Origin: JAZDPK01 sp043797615
GTDB lineage: Bacteria > Patescibacteriota > Patescibacteriia > UBA11705 > JABHMO01
Direction: 5' to 3'
Length of the DNA stretch: 64,000 nt
Assembly: GCA_043797615.1 (NCBI GenBank)
Contig: JAZDPK010000030.1
Location: forward strand, 1 to 64,000
The notes beneath the pieces were generated by a model. It was not told the DNA's origin. It did not search any database and saw only the letters and a program-made list of their open reading frames with translations. The first letter of the stretch is position 1. The number at the start of each line of letters is the position of its first letter. Shown piece after piece: positions 1 to 7,613 of this stretch. A program made the position numbers and the translations under genes.

Positions 1-132
1 AATCGTTAATTAATCTTATGATCTATTCAGACGAGCTTGGCCAAAATCGTTAATTAATCTTATGATCTATTCAGACGAGCTTGGCCAAAATCGTTAATTA
101 ATCTTATGATCTATTCAGACGAGCTTGGCCAA
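1..132. repeat. Three perfect tandem copies of a 44-bp unit
   Basis: The unit beginning AATCGTTAATTAATC and ending GGCCAA occurs at 1-44, 45-88 and 89-132 without a mismatch. The last copy runs into a palindrome (112-145). Perfect identity at the very edge of the window fits either a young tandem duplication or a contig-end assembly artefact. Nothing shows function. Confidence 0.95.
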
Positions 133-145
133 GCTCGTCTGAATA
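112..145. repeat. 34-bp perfect palindrome
   Basis: The left arm TATTCAGACGAGCTTGG (112-128) is followed directly by its exact reverse complement (129-145), with no loop. It starts inside the third 44-bp repeat and ends 26 bp before the likely glycosyltransferase start. A zero-loop palindrome next to perfect tandem copies is typical of fold-back assembly joins, but a real operator or terminator cannot be excluded. Confidence 0.9.
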
Positions 146-171
146 AAACGCGTTTATTCGTTTCCTTTTTT

Positions 172-1059
172 ATGAAGAACCTATCCATCATCATCGTCAA
201 CTGGAACGTCATCGACCTGCTGACCCGCCTGCTGGATTCGATTTTTCAATACACCGAACGCGTTGAATACGAAGTGATCGTGGTTGACAACAATTCGATA
301 GACGGCAGTGTCAACGTTTTAAAAATAAAATACAAAGATCAGATTAACGCCGGTTTGCTGAAAATCATTAACAACGATTATAACGCCGGCTTTGCCAAAG
401 CGAACAATCAAGGCATGCGAATCAGCCAAGGCGAATATCTTTTGTTCATGAACCCGGACATGGAGCTGATCGATTCGAATTATTTGAAGCTGATCGATTT
501 CATGAAAGCCAGCCCGAACGTCGGCATCTGCGCCTGCCGCCTGACTTTCGGCGACCACACGATTCAGGCGAATATCAAAGCTGATCCTGATTTGGGCAGC
601 CAGATTTTAATCATGTTGAAATTGCACCATTTCCTGTCTTGGCTTCCTTGTTTGAAAAAATATCTGCAAAAAGATTTCGATTATTCGCAGAACAAATACG
701 TGGAGCAGGCGATGGGCGCGTTCATCTTCACCAAAAAAGAAATCATGGAAAAGCTGGGCGGCTGGGACGAAAGCTATCCGCTGTGGTGGGAGGACGTGGA
801 GCTGTGCAAAAAAATGCGCGGCTCCGGCTATGAAATCGTTTACGTGCCGTCGGTGGAAGCGATCCATTACGGCGGGCAGAGTTTTGTTCAAGCGCCGACG
901 TTTCAAAAGCAGAAGCGGTTCAACAAAGGCATGTTGATCTATTTCAAAAAGCACCATGCCAAATTCGCGTATTTTATTTTATACATTCTGCAGCCGGTCA
1001 ATTTGTTTTTAACTCTGCTCGTCAAAATATTCAACGTAAAACCGCGAATGCAGCAATAA
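172..1059 (+). CDS. GT2 family glycosyltransferase (rhamnosyltransferase-like)
   Basis: This 295-residue protein probably transfers a sugar from a nucleotide donor to a cell-surface glycan at the inner face of the membrane. The N-terminus LSIIIVNWN is the first strand of the GT-A fold. VVDNNS is the nucleotide-binding segment and NPDMEL resembles the DxD-type metal site. GGWDESYPLWWEDVELC is the acceptor-side ED motif typical of WbbL-like rhamnosyltransferases. An upstream in-frame ATG at 106 lies in the tandem repeat, so the start at 172 (MKNLSIIIVNWN) is chosen; no SD is seen. With the O-antigen ligase at 3997 it suggests a surface-polysaccharide locus. Donor and acceptor are unknown. Confidence 0.88.
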   Translation: MKNLSIIIVNWNVIDLLTRLLDSIFQYTERVEYEVIVVDNNSIDGSVNVLKIKYKDQINAGLLKIINNDYNAGFAKANNQGMRISQGEYLLFMNPDMELIDSNYLKLIDFMKASPNVGICACRLTFGDHTIQANIKADPDLGSQILIMLKLHHFLSWLPCLKKYLQKDFDYSQNKYVEQAMGAFIFTKKEIMEKLGGWDESYPLWWEDVELCKKMRGSGYEIVYVPSVEAIHYGGQSFVQAPTFQKQKRFNKGMLIYFKKHHAKFAYFILYILQPVNLFLTLLVKIFNVKPRMQQ

Positions 1060-1064
1060 TTTTT

Positions 1065-1114
1065 GCTGTCATTGCGACCCCGCAAATGCGGGGGAAGCAA
1101 TCTGCACCGACAGC
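1065..1114. repeat. Nested palindromic intergenic element
   Basis: Three nested stems are visible: GCTGTC/GACAGC outside, ATTGC/GCAAT in the middle, CCCCGC/GCGGGG inside. The layout resembles the short GTCATTGCGA...GCAATC interspersed elements common in draft genomes. There is no U tract, so it is not a classical terminator. Confidence 0.6.
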
Positions 1115-1126
1115 GAAGATAACTAT

Positions 1127-1573
1127 ATGATCATTCTAAAAAACAACCAGCTTAATTTCACGCCATTAATCGATGTTGTGAATCACGGCGAAATAATCAG
1201 CGACCTTTCCGACCGGATAGTTGAATACATTTTGGAAAACGCGCACCAGGCGATCGTGAGCAGCGAGCCGGAATTGGTTTTCTACGTCAGCGGCCTGGCC
1301 GAGCATCATCATTCGCGCCTGACGCATTATTTAAACAAACACATTTTCCGCGATTATTCGCAAGCGAAAACAGTCAAAGGCTCTTTCGCCGATTATCCGG
1401 CAAGCCACTACTGGATAATGGCGGGGGATTTGCTCATCGACCTCGCAATCAGCCAATTCCGCGACAAGGAAATTTTCTTGCATGACGATTCACTGAAAGA
1501 AAAGCTGGATTGCCATTGTTTTATCTGCGACAACGCGAAGAATCCGATTTACAAAATGTATAATGTAAGCTAA
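1127..1573 (+). CDS. Hypothetical protein, possibly papain/transglutaminase-fold-like
   Basis: This 148-residue protein is not recognised with confidence. The stretch SHYWIMAGDLLIDLAISQF resembles the His-containing strand of papain-like or transglutaminase-like folds, where H-x-W is followed by a dG-x-iID-x-T-x-x-QF segment. The place where a catalytic Cys would be expected (GLAEHHHSRL) has none, so if the fold is right the protein may be inactive. Two CxxC-like cysteines occur near the C-terminus (CHCFIC). There is no clear SD. The promoter of the next gene lies over its 3' end. Confidence 0.55.
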   Translation: MIILKNNQLNFTPLIDVVNHGEIISDLSDRIVEYILENAHQAIVSSEPELVFYVSGLAEHHHSRLTHYLNKHIFRDYSQAKTVKGSFADYPASHYWIMAGDLLIDLAISQFRDKEIFLHDDSLKEKLDCHCFICDNAKNPIYKMYNVS

Positions 1574-1575
1574 AA
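1547..1575 (+). promoter_or_regulatory. Sigma-70-type promoter for the radical-SAM gene
   Basis: TTTACA (1547-1552), 17 bp, TAAAAT (1570-1575). It overlaps the end of the preceding ORF and sits 36 bp before the radical-SAM start. It matches the TTGACA-N17-TANNNT pattern seen before other SD-led genes here. Confidence 0.6.
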
Positions 1576-1610
1576 TTAGTTTAGGTGTTCATTTCAAAGG
1601 AGGTAAGGCC

Positions 1611-2507
1611 ATGAACAATGTTTGCGAGCCGAAGATAAAAGTCATAATTATGGCAAATAGTAGATGTAATGCGAAGTGCAAGCACTGCTATGTCTCGTAT
1701 GATTCGGAAAGATCCCCTCAGAATCTGTTACAAACTGTAATCTCACTGCAAAATCAAGATTACGGGGTCACTATTGCCGGCAGCGAAATATTGTTGGAAC
1801 CGAACTATCTAAAGGCGTATAAACAGGCGGGTCAGACACGCCTGCTGACGAATGGTCTCATTCTCAAGAAAAAGCCAGAATTGTATGACATACTGCAAAA
1901 TTATGGCATCAAGCAATTCACTTTCAGTTTAAATTTTGATGTAGAACAAAGTTTGCGGAGCGTGCCCGAATCATTTATCGCTGATAGGGTAAGGGAATCC
2001 AAACAAAGAGGTTTCAAAGTGCAGGTTACAACATTAGTGGTTCCAGAAAATGTCGACAGCATTAACAGAATGTGCGAACGCGCTGTCAGGTACGGAGTTA
2101 ACATCCTGCAGTTCAACCGCTTCGTAAAACTGGGACATGATAAAAGAATGAATGATTATGTCTTATCAGATGAACAAATTCTGAGGTTTTGCGACCACAT
2201 TAATAAGATGCGACAGCGCTTCCCAGAAGAACAACTCGTGATCAAGCCTCATGCTAATTTCGGACCGCGGCCTGGTTCAAGAGGAGAAAAATTAGCTCTT
2301 GAAAATCTATTTTGCCCAGCTGGAATAACTGTACTGGCACTCGATGCGGACGACAATATTTACGGCTGCCCATTCACCATGTGCAAGAATGCCATTGTTG
2401 GACGTTATGACAATAATAAAATTGTGATTAATAAAGTATTGCTGGGTGACAAAAGAAACACCTGCATCGCGCATCTTCTTTCTGATAAAAAGAAAGTGGG
2501 TAAATAG
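1611..2507 (+). CDS. Radical SAM protein with C-terminal cysteine motif
   Basis: A 298-residue radical-SAM enzyme. CNAKCKHC near residue 20 is the CxxxCxxC motif that binds the 4Fe-4S cluster and SAM. A C-terminal FCPAG...GCPF...C arrangement resembles a SPASM or twitch auxiliary-cluster region. The first glycine-rich strand is unusual (VTIAGSE). An SD (AAAGGAGG) fixes the start at 1611, and its own promoter (1547) and terminator (2520) make it a single-gene unit. The substrate is unknown. The following DNA encodes no obvious precursor peptide, so a peptide-modification role is only one possibility. Confidence 0.82.
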   Translation: MNNVCEPKIKVIIMANSRCNAKCKHCYVSYDSERSPQNLLQTVISLQNQDYGVTIAGSEILLEPNYLKAYKQAGQTRLLTNGLILKKKPELYDILQNYGIKQFTFSLNFDVEQSLRSVPESFIADRVRESKQRGFKVQVTTLVVPENVDSINRMCERAVRYGVNILQFNRFVKLGHDKRMNDYVLSDEQILRFCDHINKMRQRFPEEQLVIKPHANFGPRPGSRGEKLALENLFCPAGITVLALDADDNIYGCPFTMCKNAIVGRYDNNKIVINKVLLGDKRNTCIAHLLSDKKKVGK

Positions 2508-2519
2508 AGTATCTCAAAG

Positions 2520-2549
2520 CCCCATATCACAAATGACATGGGGTTTTTT
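2520..2549 (+). terminator. Rho-independent terminator after the radical-SAM gene
   Basis: CCCCAT stem with ATGGGG, 12-nt loop, then TTTTTT. Confidence 0.88.
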
Positions 2550-2692
2550 ATTACTATATTCGATCCGCGCTTATTGATATTTAACAATAAAACTGGTAAA
2601 ATACAAATATATCGAAACAAATATTTACGCGTTAAATAGCTGGGTGCTTTTACACACACGAATACATTATCTAATGTTCTAACAATTATCCC

Positions 2693-2815
2693 ATGCTCGA
2701 CACCTCCTTCTTCGGCAAATACTTCCGCGCTTCATTACAGGTAATTCTTCTTATAGTTACCATGAATTTGGTCGCATCGTTTAAATTTGCGCGAAATTTA
2801 AAATCATTTAACTAA
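2693..2815 (+). pseudogene. Truncated duplicate of the O-antigen ligase gene start
   Basis: A 40-codon ORF begins MLDTSFFGKYFRASLQVILL, almost the same as the ligase N-terminus at 3997 (MLDTSFFGKYFRASLLVILL). The two DNA copies differ mostly at third codon positions (TCC/TCA, TTC/TTT, TCA/TCC, TTA/TTG, CTT/CTG), then similarity stops abruptly near 2755. No similarity is visible upstream of the ATGs. This is either the decayed start of a second ligase copy or the original start displaced by the 2.8-3.9 kb cassette. Confidence 0.85.
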
Positions 2816-2831
2816 CTAACCAATAATTATT

Positions 2832-3029
2832 ATGAAGGAAACAATGCAACAAGAACCGGTCATTTACGACCAATGGTTTAGAAATTACAACAAGAGCAAA
2901 AGAAAAGCGGTAATACAGTCTTTAAAGAACGCCTTGGGAGCATTTGATGCAATACCTTATGGCGCTTTTGGAGTGAACTTAGACAAGGAAGGACTGGCGA
3001 AATTAATAGCGCAATTGGAGAAAATTTAA
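2832..3029 (+). CDS. Small hypothetical protein in the Bro-N cassette
   Basis: This 65-residue protein is not recognised. It is mixed-charge, with an aromatic N-terminal part (YDQWFRNYNKSKRKA) and no membrane segment. It precedes the Bro-N gene by 24 bp on the same strand, so the two are probably co-transcribed. No SD is seen at ATGAAGGAAACA. Its placement between two copies of the ligase start suggests it entered with its neighbour. Confidence 0.55.
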   Translation: MKETMQQEPVIYDQWFRNYNKSKRKAVIQSLKNALGAFDAIPYGAFGVNLDKEGLAKLIAQLEKI

Positions 3030-3053
3030 TATCGGCTGAACGCTTTTGATTTT

Positions 3054-3896
3054 ATGACTAATGAATTAATCACAACAAAAATCGCCATTTTTCAAAGAAA
3101 GGAAATACGCAAAACTATTCATAAAAACGAATGGTGGTTTTCGGTCGCGGATGTGATTGAAGCTCTGACAGACACAGTCGATATAAGGGATTATATTAAG
3201 AAAATGAAAAAAAGAGATAAAGACCTTAGCGCCTACTGGGGGACAAATTGTCCCCTGGTTGAAATGACGGCTAAAGACGGTAAAAAAAGGAAAATCACCA
3301 GTGCAAACACGGAAGGAATTTTTCGCATTATCCAGTCGATTCCTTCTCCCAAAGCAGAACCCTTCAAACGCTGGCTGGCAAAAACCGGATATGAGCGTAT
3401 CCAAGAGATTGAAGATCCCGAATTGGCGGCCAAAAGAACAAAAATGATCTATAAACTGAAAGGGTATTCTGAAAATTGGATAGAAAAACGAATGCGCGGA
3501 ATCGCCATTCGCGAAGAATTGACGGATGAATGGCAGAAACGAGGCGTAAAGGAACAAAAAGAATATGAAATTTTGACCGCTGAAATTTCCAAAGCCACTT
3601 TCGGCGTGACGCCGAGCGAATATAAAAAATTGAAAGGGCTGAAACGGCAAAATTTACGCGACCATATGAATGACTTGGAATTGATTTTCAATATGCTTGG
3701 CGAACGGGTTACAACGGAAATCTCTCAACAAGAAAAGCCGGATACTTTCGAAAAGAACAAAAAGGTGGCCGAAAGAGGCGGAAGCATTGCCGGAAACGCC
3801 CGAAAACAAACGGAAAAGGAATTGGACAGGCCGGTCGTATCAAAAGAAAACTATCTATCAAAACAGGAGGACAAGAAAAGGCTGAAGTCTTCGTAA
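3054..3896 (+). CDS. Bro-N / DinD-like DNA-damage or antirepressor-type protein
   Basis: A 280-residue protein. The N-terminal 110 residues look like a Bro-N domain: IRKTIHKNEWWFSVADVIEALTDT, then the KRWLAKTGYERIQEIEDPE signature seen in DinD-type proteins. The C-terminal half is charged and helical, ending in a lysine-rich tail. Bro-N proteins occur in phages and mobile DNA and are thought to bind DNA; DinD of E. coli modulates RecA. Which role applies here is unknown. Neighbours (truncated ligase copy upstream, intact ligase downstream) suggest the gene arrived on an insertion. Confidence 0.8.
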   Translation: MTNELITTKIAIFQRKEIRKTIHKNEWWFSVADVIEALTDTVDIRDYIKKMKKRDKDLSAYWGTNCPLVEMTAKDGKKRKITSANTEGIFRIIQSIPSPKAEPFKRWLAKTGYERIQEIEDPELAAKRTKMIYKLKGYSENWIEKRMRGIAIREELTDEWQKRGVKEQKEYEILTAEISKATFGVTPSEYKKLKGLKRQNLRDHMNDLELIFNMLGERVTTEISQQEKPDTFEKNKKVAERGGSIAGNARKQTEKELDRPVVSKENYLSKQEDKKRLKSS

Positions 3897-3947
3897 TTTG
3901 CATCGCAATTAATTTGTAAAAATTAGTATATTCGTATATACGTAGAG

Positions 3948-3985
3948 ATTCGTCTGGCTTCGCCAGATCTCGCAAAGCGAGATAA
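3948..3985. repeat. Two adjacent small hairpins before the ligase gene
   Basis: TCTGGCTTCGCCAGA is followed directly by TCTCGCAAAGCGAGA. Both are GC stems with short loops in an AT-rich gap that also contains the words attcgtatat and aattcgtaac, reused near 47430-47465. No clear U tract follows. Confidence 0.6.
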
Positions 3986-3996
3986 TTCGTAACGCC

Positions 3997-5529
3997 ATGC
4001 TCGACACCTCATTCTTCGGCAAATACTTTCGCGCTTCCTTGCTGGTAATTCTGCTCGTTGAATTGCTTTCATTTTTAGTTTATTGGCTGCGACTGATCGT
4101 TGATCTTAATTCCGCGATTTTTTTAATTATAACCGCGTTCGTATTTATTTTATCGCTGATCAAACTGGAATACGGATTGTATGCGGCGATATTGGAATTA
4201 TTCATCGGTTCGCAAGGGCATTTGTTCAATTTGACAATCAACAATTATTCCATCGGCATCAGAATCGGCATCTTTTGCGCCGTGATGCTGGCGTGGACAA
4301 TTAAATTTATTTTTGAAAAAAATATCCATGATAGATACCATGAACATCTAAAAAGTTTTTTTGTTAAACAAAAATCGCTTTTTATCCTCGGTGCGGTTGC
4401 CGTTTGGGGAATAATTTTCGCATTGATTCGACATAATTCATTAAGCAACATCTTTTTCGACTTTAACGCCTGGCTGTATTTTCTTTACCTCCTGCCGATG
4501 CTTGGCGTTTTTTACCACAAAGAGCAATTCGACAAAATAATCCAGATTCTGACGGCGGCGATCGCGGCCATCGCCGCCAAATCGCTGATCTTTCTGTATG
4601 TCTTTTCCCACAATCTGCCGATGGCCGAATTGTTTTACAAGTGGGGGCGGGATTCGCGGTGGGGCGAATTCACGCCGGCCGGGCAGAACTTGTATCGAAT
4701 TTTTTCCCAGGCGCAGATTTTCGCGCTGCTCGGATTTTTCATCGTCATCGGCTATCTGATTTTCAAAGGCCGGATGAACTACCGCTCGCCAAAGAATCAA
4801 TATCTGGCGATCATCGCGTTTTCCGCGCTGACAGCCGTTTTGATCAGCCTGTCCCGCAGCTTCTGGCTGGCTATGTTCGTTTCCATCCTGCTTTTGCTGG
4901 CATTCGCCATATTCAAGGAAAAAATTTCCGCCAAAGATTTTTTAATCGCCGTCTTTCGTTTGATTTTCATCGGCGTGATGGGATACGGATTGATCGCCTG
5001 CGTAGTGAACTTTCCTTATCCGAACTTGGGCCGCGTGGTCGATCCGTCGCAAATGCTGCTGGGCCGGGCATCGGGCGATGCGGCCGTTTCCAGCCGCTGG
5101 AGCGAACTGCCGAATTTGCTGAAAGCCATCGCCAAGCATCCGCTCGTCGGCTCGGGCTGGGGCGCGACGGTAACTTACGTCAGCCAAGATCCGCGCATCA
5201 AAAACATTCTCAATCCGACCGGCGCGTACACGACATACGCGTTCGAATGGGGATATCTGGATATTATTTTAAAAATCGGATTGATCGGCCTGGCAGCTTA
5301 TCTGGCGGTAATCTGGTCGATATTTGCCGATTTAAAAAATATTTGGAAACAAAACGAAGACCGCTTTTTCCGCGCTCTGCTTCTCGGCTTTGCCTTCGCG
5401 CTCATCGCGCTGCTCGTCACCCACGCGTTTTCGCCGTATTTGAACCATCCGCTCGGCATCGGCTTTATTATCTTGTTGTTTATCTATATCCGAACTTATT
5501 CGACGCGCCAGACAGCAATTAACGCGTAA
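3997..5529 (+). CDS. O-antigen ligase / polymerase family membrane protein
   Basis: A 510-residue polytopic membrane protein with about ten to twelve hydrophobic segments. The large loop contains HPLVGSGWGATVTYVSQDPR, which matches the periplasmic hP-x-x-G-x-G signature of the Wzy/WaaL (O-antigen ligase) family. Such proteins join or polymerise undecaprenyl-linked glycans outside the inner membrane. It follows a GT2 glycosyltransferase two genes upstream and so fits surface-polysaccharide assembly. The first 20 codons are duplicated at 2693. A convergent terminator follows at 5535. The exact glycan and whether it ligates or polymerises cannot be told from sequence. Confidence 0.85.
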   Translation: MLDTSFFGKYFRASLLVILLVELLSFLVYWLRLIVDLNSAIFLIITAFVFILSLIKLEYGLYAAILELFIGSQGHLFNLTINNYSIGIRIGIFCAVMLAWTIKFIFEKNIHDRYHEHLKSFFVKQKSLFILGAVAVWGIIFALIRHNSLSNIFFDFNAWLYFLYLLPMLGVFYHKEQFDKIIQILTAAIAAIAAKSLIFLYVFSHNLPMAELFYKWGRDSRWGEFTPAGQNLYRIFSQAQIFALLGFFIVIGYLIFKGRMNYRSPKNQYLAIIAFSALTAVLISLSRSFWLAMFVSILLLLAFAIFKEKISAKDFLIAVFRLIFIGVMGYGLIACVVNFPYPNLGRVVDPSQMLLGRASGDAAVSSRWSELPNLLKAIAKHPLVGSGWGATVTYVSQDPRIKNILNPTGAYTTYAFEWGYLDIILKIGLIGLAAYLAVIWSIFADLKNIWKQNEDRFFRALLLGFAFALIALLVTHAFSPYLNHPLGIGFIILLFIYIRTYSTRQTAINA

Positions 5530-5534
5530 ATAAT

Positions 5535-5570
5535 AATCCTCTCGCCGTTGCGACGAAAGGATTTTATAAT
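5535..5570. terminator. Bidirectional terminator between convergent genes
   Basis: AATCCT...AGGATT with an inner TCG/CGA, followed by TTTATAAT on plus and by A/T-rich sequence on minus. It separates the ligase gene from the minus-strand gene at 5573. Confidence 0.65.
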
Positions 5571-5572
5571 AC

Positions 5573-6031
5573 TTAAGATTCGATCAGTTCGATTTCGCGA
5601 TTGCGCTGTTTAATGATTTGCTTGCCTCCCGCCAATTCGCCGGTGGCCAGATTTTTCAGATAAACCGCGAGAAACAAGTAAAACATGTTGCCGGGCAATT
5701 TTTCCTTGCAAATGAAATTTTTAATCGCGTTATGCCACGCCGCATTAAAATAATACAAGCGCAAAATCGCCATTCCCTCGTAAAGAAATTCCCATTCACT
5801 CGCCATGTTTCTACCGATTCTGAGTGTAAAAATTTCCCGGACTAAATGCTCCGCGTTATTTTTCATTTCATCGATTATTTGCGGATGCAGAACATCGCAA
5901 ATCCACTGTTCGCTGATCAAACCGTCGGGCGTAGGCATCAAAATGCCGTGTTGTCTGCCTATTTCCAATACATGCAAAACGAACTCGTTCATCTTGTCAT
6001 TATTGATCACAATCAATTCGGCGGTATCCAT
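5573..6031 (-). CDS. Hypothetical protein, 152 aa
   Basis: Not recognised. It is a soluble mixed helical protein with a segment rich in aromatics (EFLYEGMAILRLYYFNAAWHNAI) and no signal peptide. A strong SD (AAGGAGG) lies 8 bp before ATG 6031. It starts 28 bp after the fmt stop and may share the priA-def-fmt transcript, although the SD strength resembles the stand-alone ORFans of this window. Confidence 0.65.
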   Translation of the reverse strand: MDTAELIVINNDKMNEFVLHVLEIGRQHGILMPTPDGLISEQWICDVLHPQIIDEMKNNAEHLVREIFTLRIGRNMASEWEFLYEGMAILRLYYFNAAWHNAIKNFICKEKLPGNMFYLFLAVYLKNLATGELAGGKQIIKQRNREIELIES

Positions 6032-6059
6032 GATTCAACCTCCTTGCTAAAACGCAATT

Positions 6060-6998
6060 TTATTTCAATATCGCTCCGACAAAATCCTGATGCCCGTTGA
6101 TAAAATCGTTGATCCCGGTTTCGTTTTTGCCTTCCAACTTTACTTTTATCAATTCAATAAATCCGGCGCCACATATCACGCAAACTTTTTTATCGATTTT
6201 AACGATTTCACCAGACTTAAATTTAACGGTTATTGTTAATTCTGTCAATCCGGCTTTCAAAATCTCGATTTTTTGATTTTTATAAAATGAATAGGCGACC
6301 GGCCATTTGGCAAACGCTTTGATTTGCCCGGAAATTGCCGCAGCCGTTTTTTGCCAATCAATGCGGCCGTCTTTCTTGCTGATCTTCCGGCAATAGGTGG
6401 CTTTGTCGTTATTCTGCGCTTGCGGCTCGATTTTCGAATCAATGTAATTCGGTATAACCTTAACCAAAAGTTCCGCGCATTGCTCGGCCAGTTTTTTTTC
6501 CAATGAAACGTAATCTTCGTCTTCGCTAATTTCCATTTCCGTCTGATTTAAAATGTCGCCGCCATCCATTGAATTATCCATCAGAATAATCGTCGAGCCG
6601 GTTGTTTTTTCGCCATCAAGCAAAGCGGATTGGATCGGCGACGGCCCGCGGTATTTCGGCAGAAGCGACGGATGCGCGTTCAAGCTTCCATGCTTCGGCA
6701 AATTAATGATCGATTCCGGCAATATTTTTCCGTAGCTCGCGGTCACCATCAAATCGGCGTCGAAAGATTTTATTTTATTGAAAAAATCTTCATTTTTTAA
6801 ATTATCCGGCTGCAAAACCGGAATATTTTTTTCTTCAGCGATGATTTTTACCGGCAGGGGAGCGATCTTTTTGTTCCGGCCGCTCGGCTTGTCGCTTTCC
6901 GTTACTACGGCGCAAACGTTGAAGTTTTCGAACAATCTCAAAAGTATCGGCATTGAAAAGTCGGACGACCCGAAGAATATTATCTTTATATTTTTCAT
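6060..6998 (-). CDS. fmt: Methionyl-tRNA formyltransferase
   Basis: A 312-residue enzyme that formylates Met-tRNAfMet with 10-formyl-THF before initiation. The Rossmann start IIFFGSSDFSMPIL, the catalytic region SLNAHPSLLPKYRG (N-x-H) and MDNSMDGGDIL (catalytic Asp) are present. The C-terminal tRNA-binding barrel follows from about residue 205. It is encoded after def and priA on the same strand, a common bacterial arrangement, with a 153-bp gap to def that holds a repeat-like hairpin. Confidence 0.96.
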   Translation of the reverse strand: MKNIKIIFFGSSDFSMPILLRLFENFNVCAVVTESDKPSGRNKKIAPLPVKIIAEEKNIPVLQPDNLKNEDFFNKIKSFDADLMVTASYGKILPESIINLPKHGSLNAHPSLLPKYRGPSPIQSALLDGEKTTGSTIILMDNSMDGGDILNQTEMEISEDEDYVSLEKKLAEQCAELLVKVIPNYIDSKIEPQAQNNDKATYCRKISKKDGRIDWQKTAAAISGQIKAFAKWPVAYSFYKNQKIEILKAGLTELTITVKFKSGEIVKIDKKVCVICGAGFIELIKVKLEGKNETGINDFINGHQDFVGAILK

Positions 6999-7151
6999 GT
7001 TTTATATTTATTGTGATTTACATTTCACCTCCGCGGGGTCCGGGGCGGAGTGCGCCATTGCCAACACGACGGACAACGAACAACACTCGCGCATTCGAAG
7101 CCCCGGCGGTTTTTGTTACTTTTTGCCGCCAAAAAGTAAAAGAGAAAAAAG

Positions 7152-7601
7152 TTACTTTTGAAGTTTATCAATAAAAAGAATCCCATCAAGATGATCCACC
7201 TCGTGCTGGATCACGCGCGCAAGAATGCTGTCCGCCTTGAAATCAACCGCCTTGCCTTCTTGATTGAACGCTTTGACGCGGATCGACTTCGGCCGTTTGA
7301 CCAAGCCGAACACGCCGGGCACGCTGAGGCAGCCTTCTTCCATTACGATTTTGCCGAAGGATTTGCCGCAGATTTTCGGATTGATCAAAACGATCGCTTC
7401 GTCCTTGTGCTGCACCGCAATAACGCTCAAAAGCTCGCCGATCTGCGGCCCGGCCAGGCCGATGCCGTCTTTGTCCATCATCGTCTCGACCAAATCGAAA
7501 ATAAGCCGCTGTATTTTTCCCGACTTTATTTCTCTCGCGCTAATTTTTTTTGACCGCATGCGCAGACGCTTGTCCGGCGCGGTTAAGATCGGCCTCTGCA
7601 T
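7152..7601 (-). CDS. def: Peptide deformylase
   Basis: A 149-residue metalloenzyme that removes the N-formyl group from nascent proteins. All three motifs are visible: GIGLAGPQIG (motif 1, with Gly where most families have Ala-Ala), EGCLSVPG (motif 2, metal Cys) and QHEVDHLDG (motif 3, HExxH). It starts 12 bp after the priA stop, so translation is probably coupled. It is short for the family, lacking a C-terminal extension. Confidence 0.96.
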   Translation of the reverse strand: MQRPILTAPDKRLRMRSKKISAREIKSGKIQRLIFDLVETMMDKDGIGLAGPQIGELLSVIAVQHKDEAIVLINPKICGKSFGKIVMEEGCLSVPGVFGLVKRPKSIRVKAFNQEGKAVDFKADSILARVIQHEVDHLDGILFIDKLQK

Positions 7602-7613
7602 AGATTTAATCCA

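Noticed and set aside
4641..5522. Long plus-strand ORF of 293 codons inside the ligase gene
   Set aside because: Arg/Gly-rich translation in the +2 frame of a clear membrane protein; a composition shadow.
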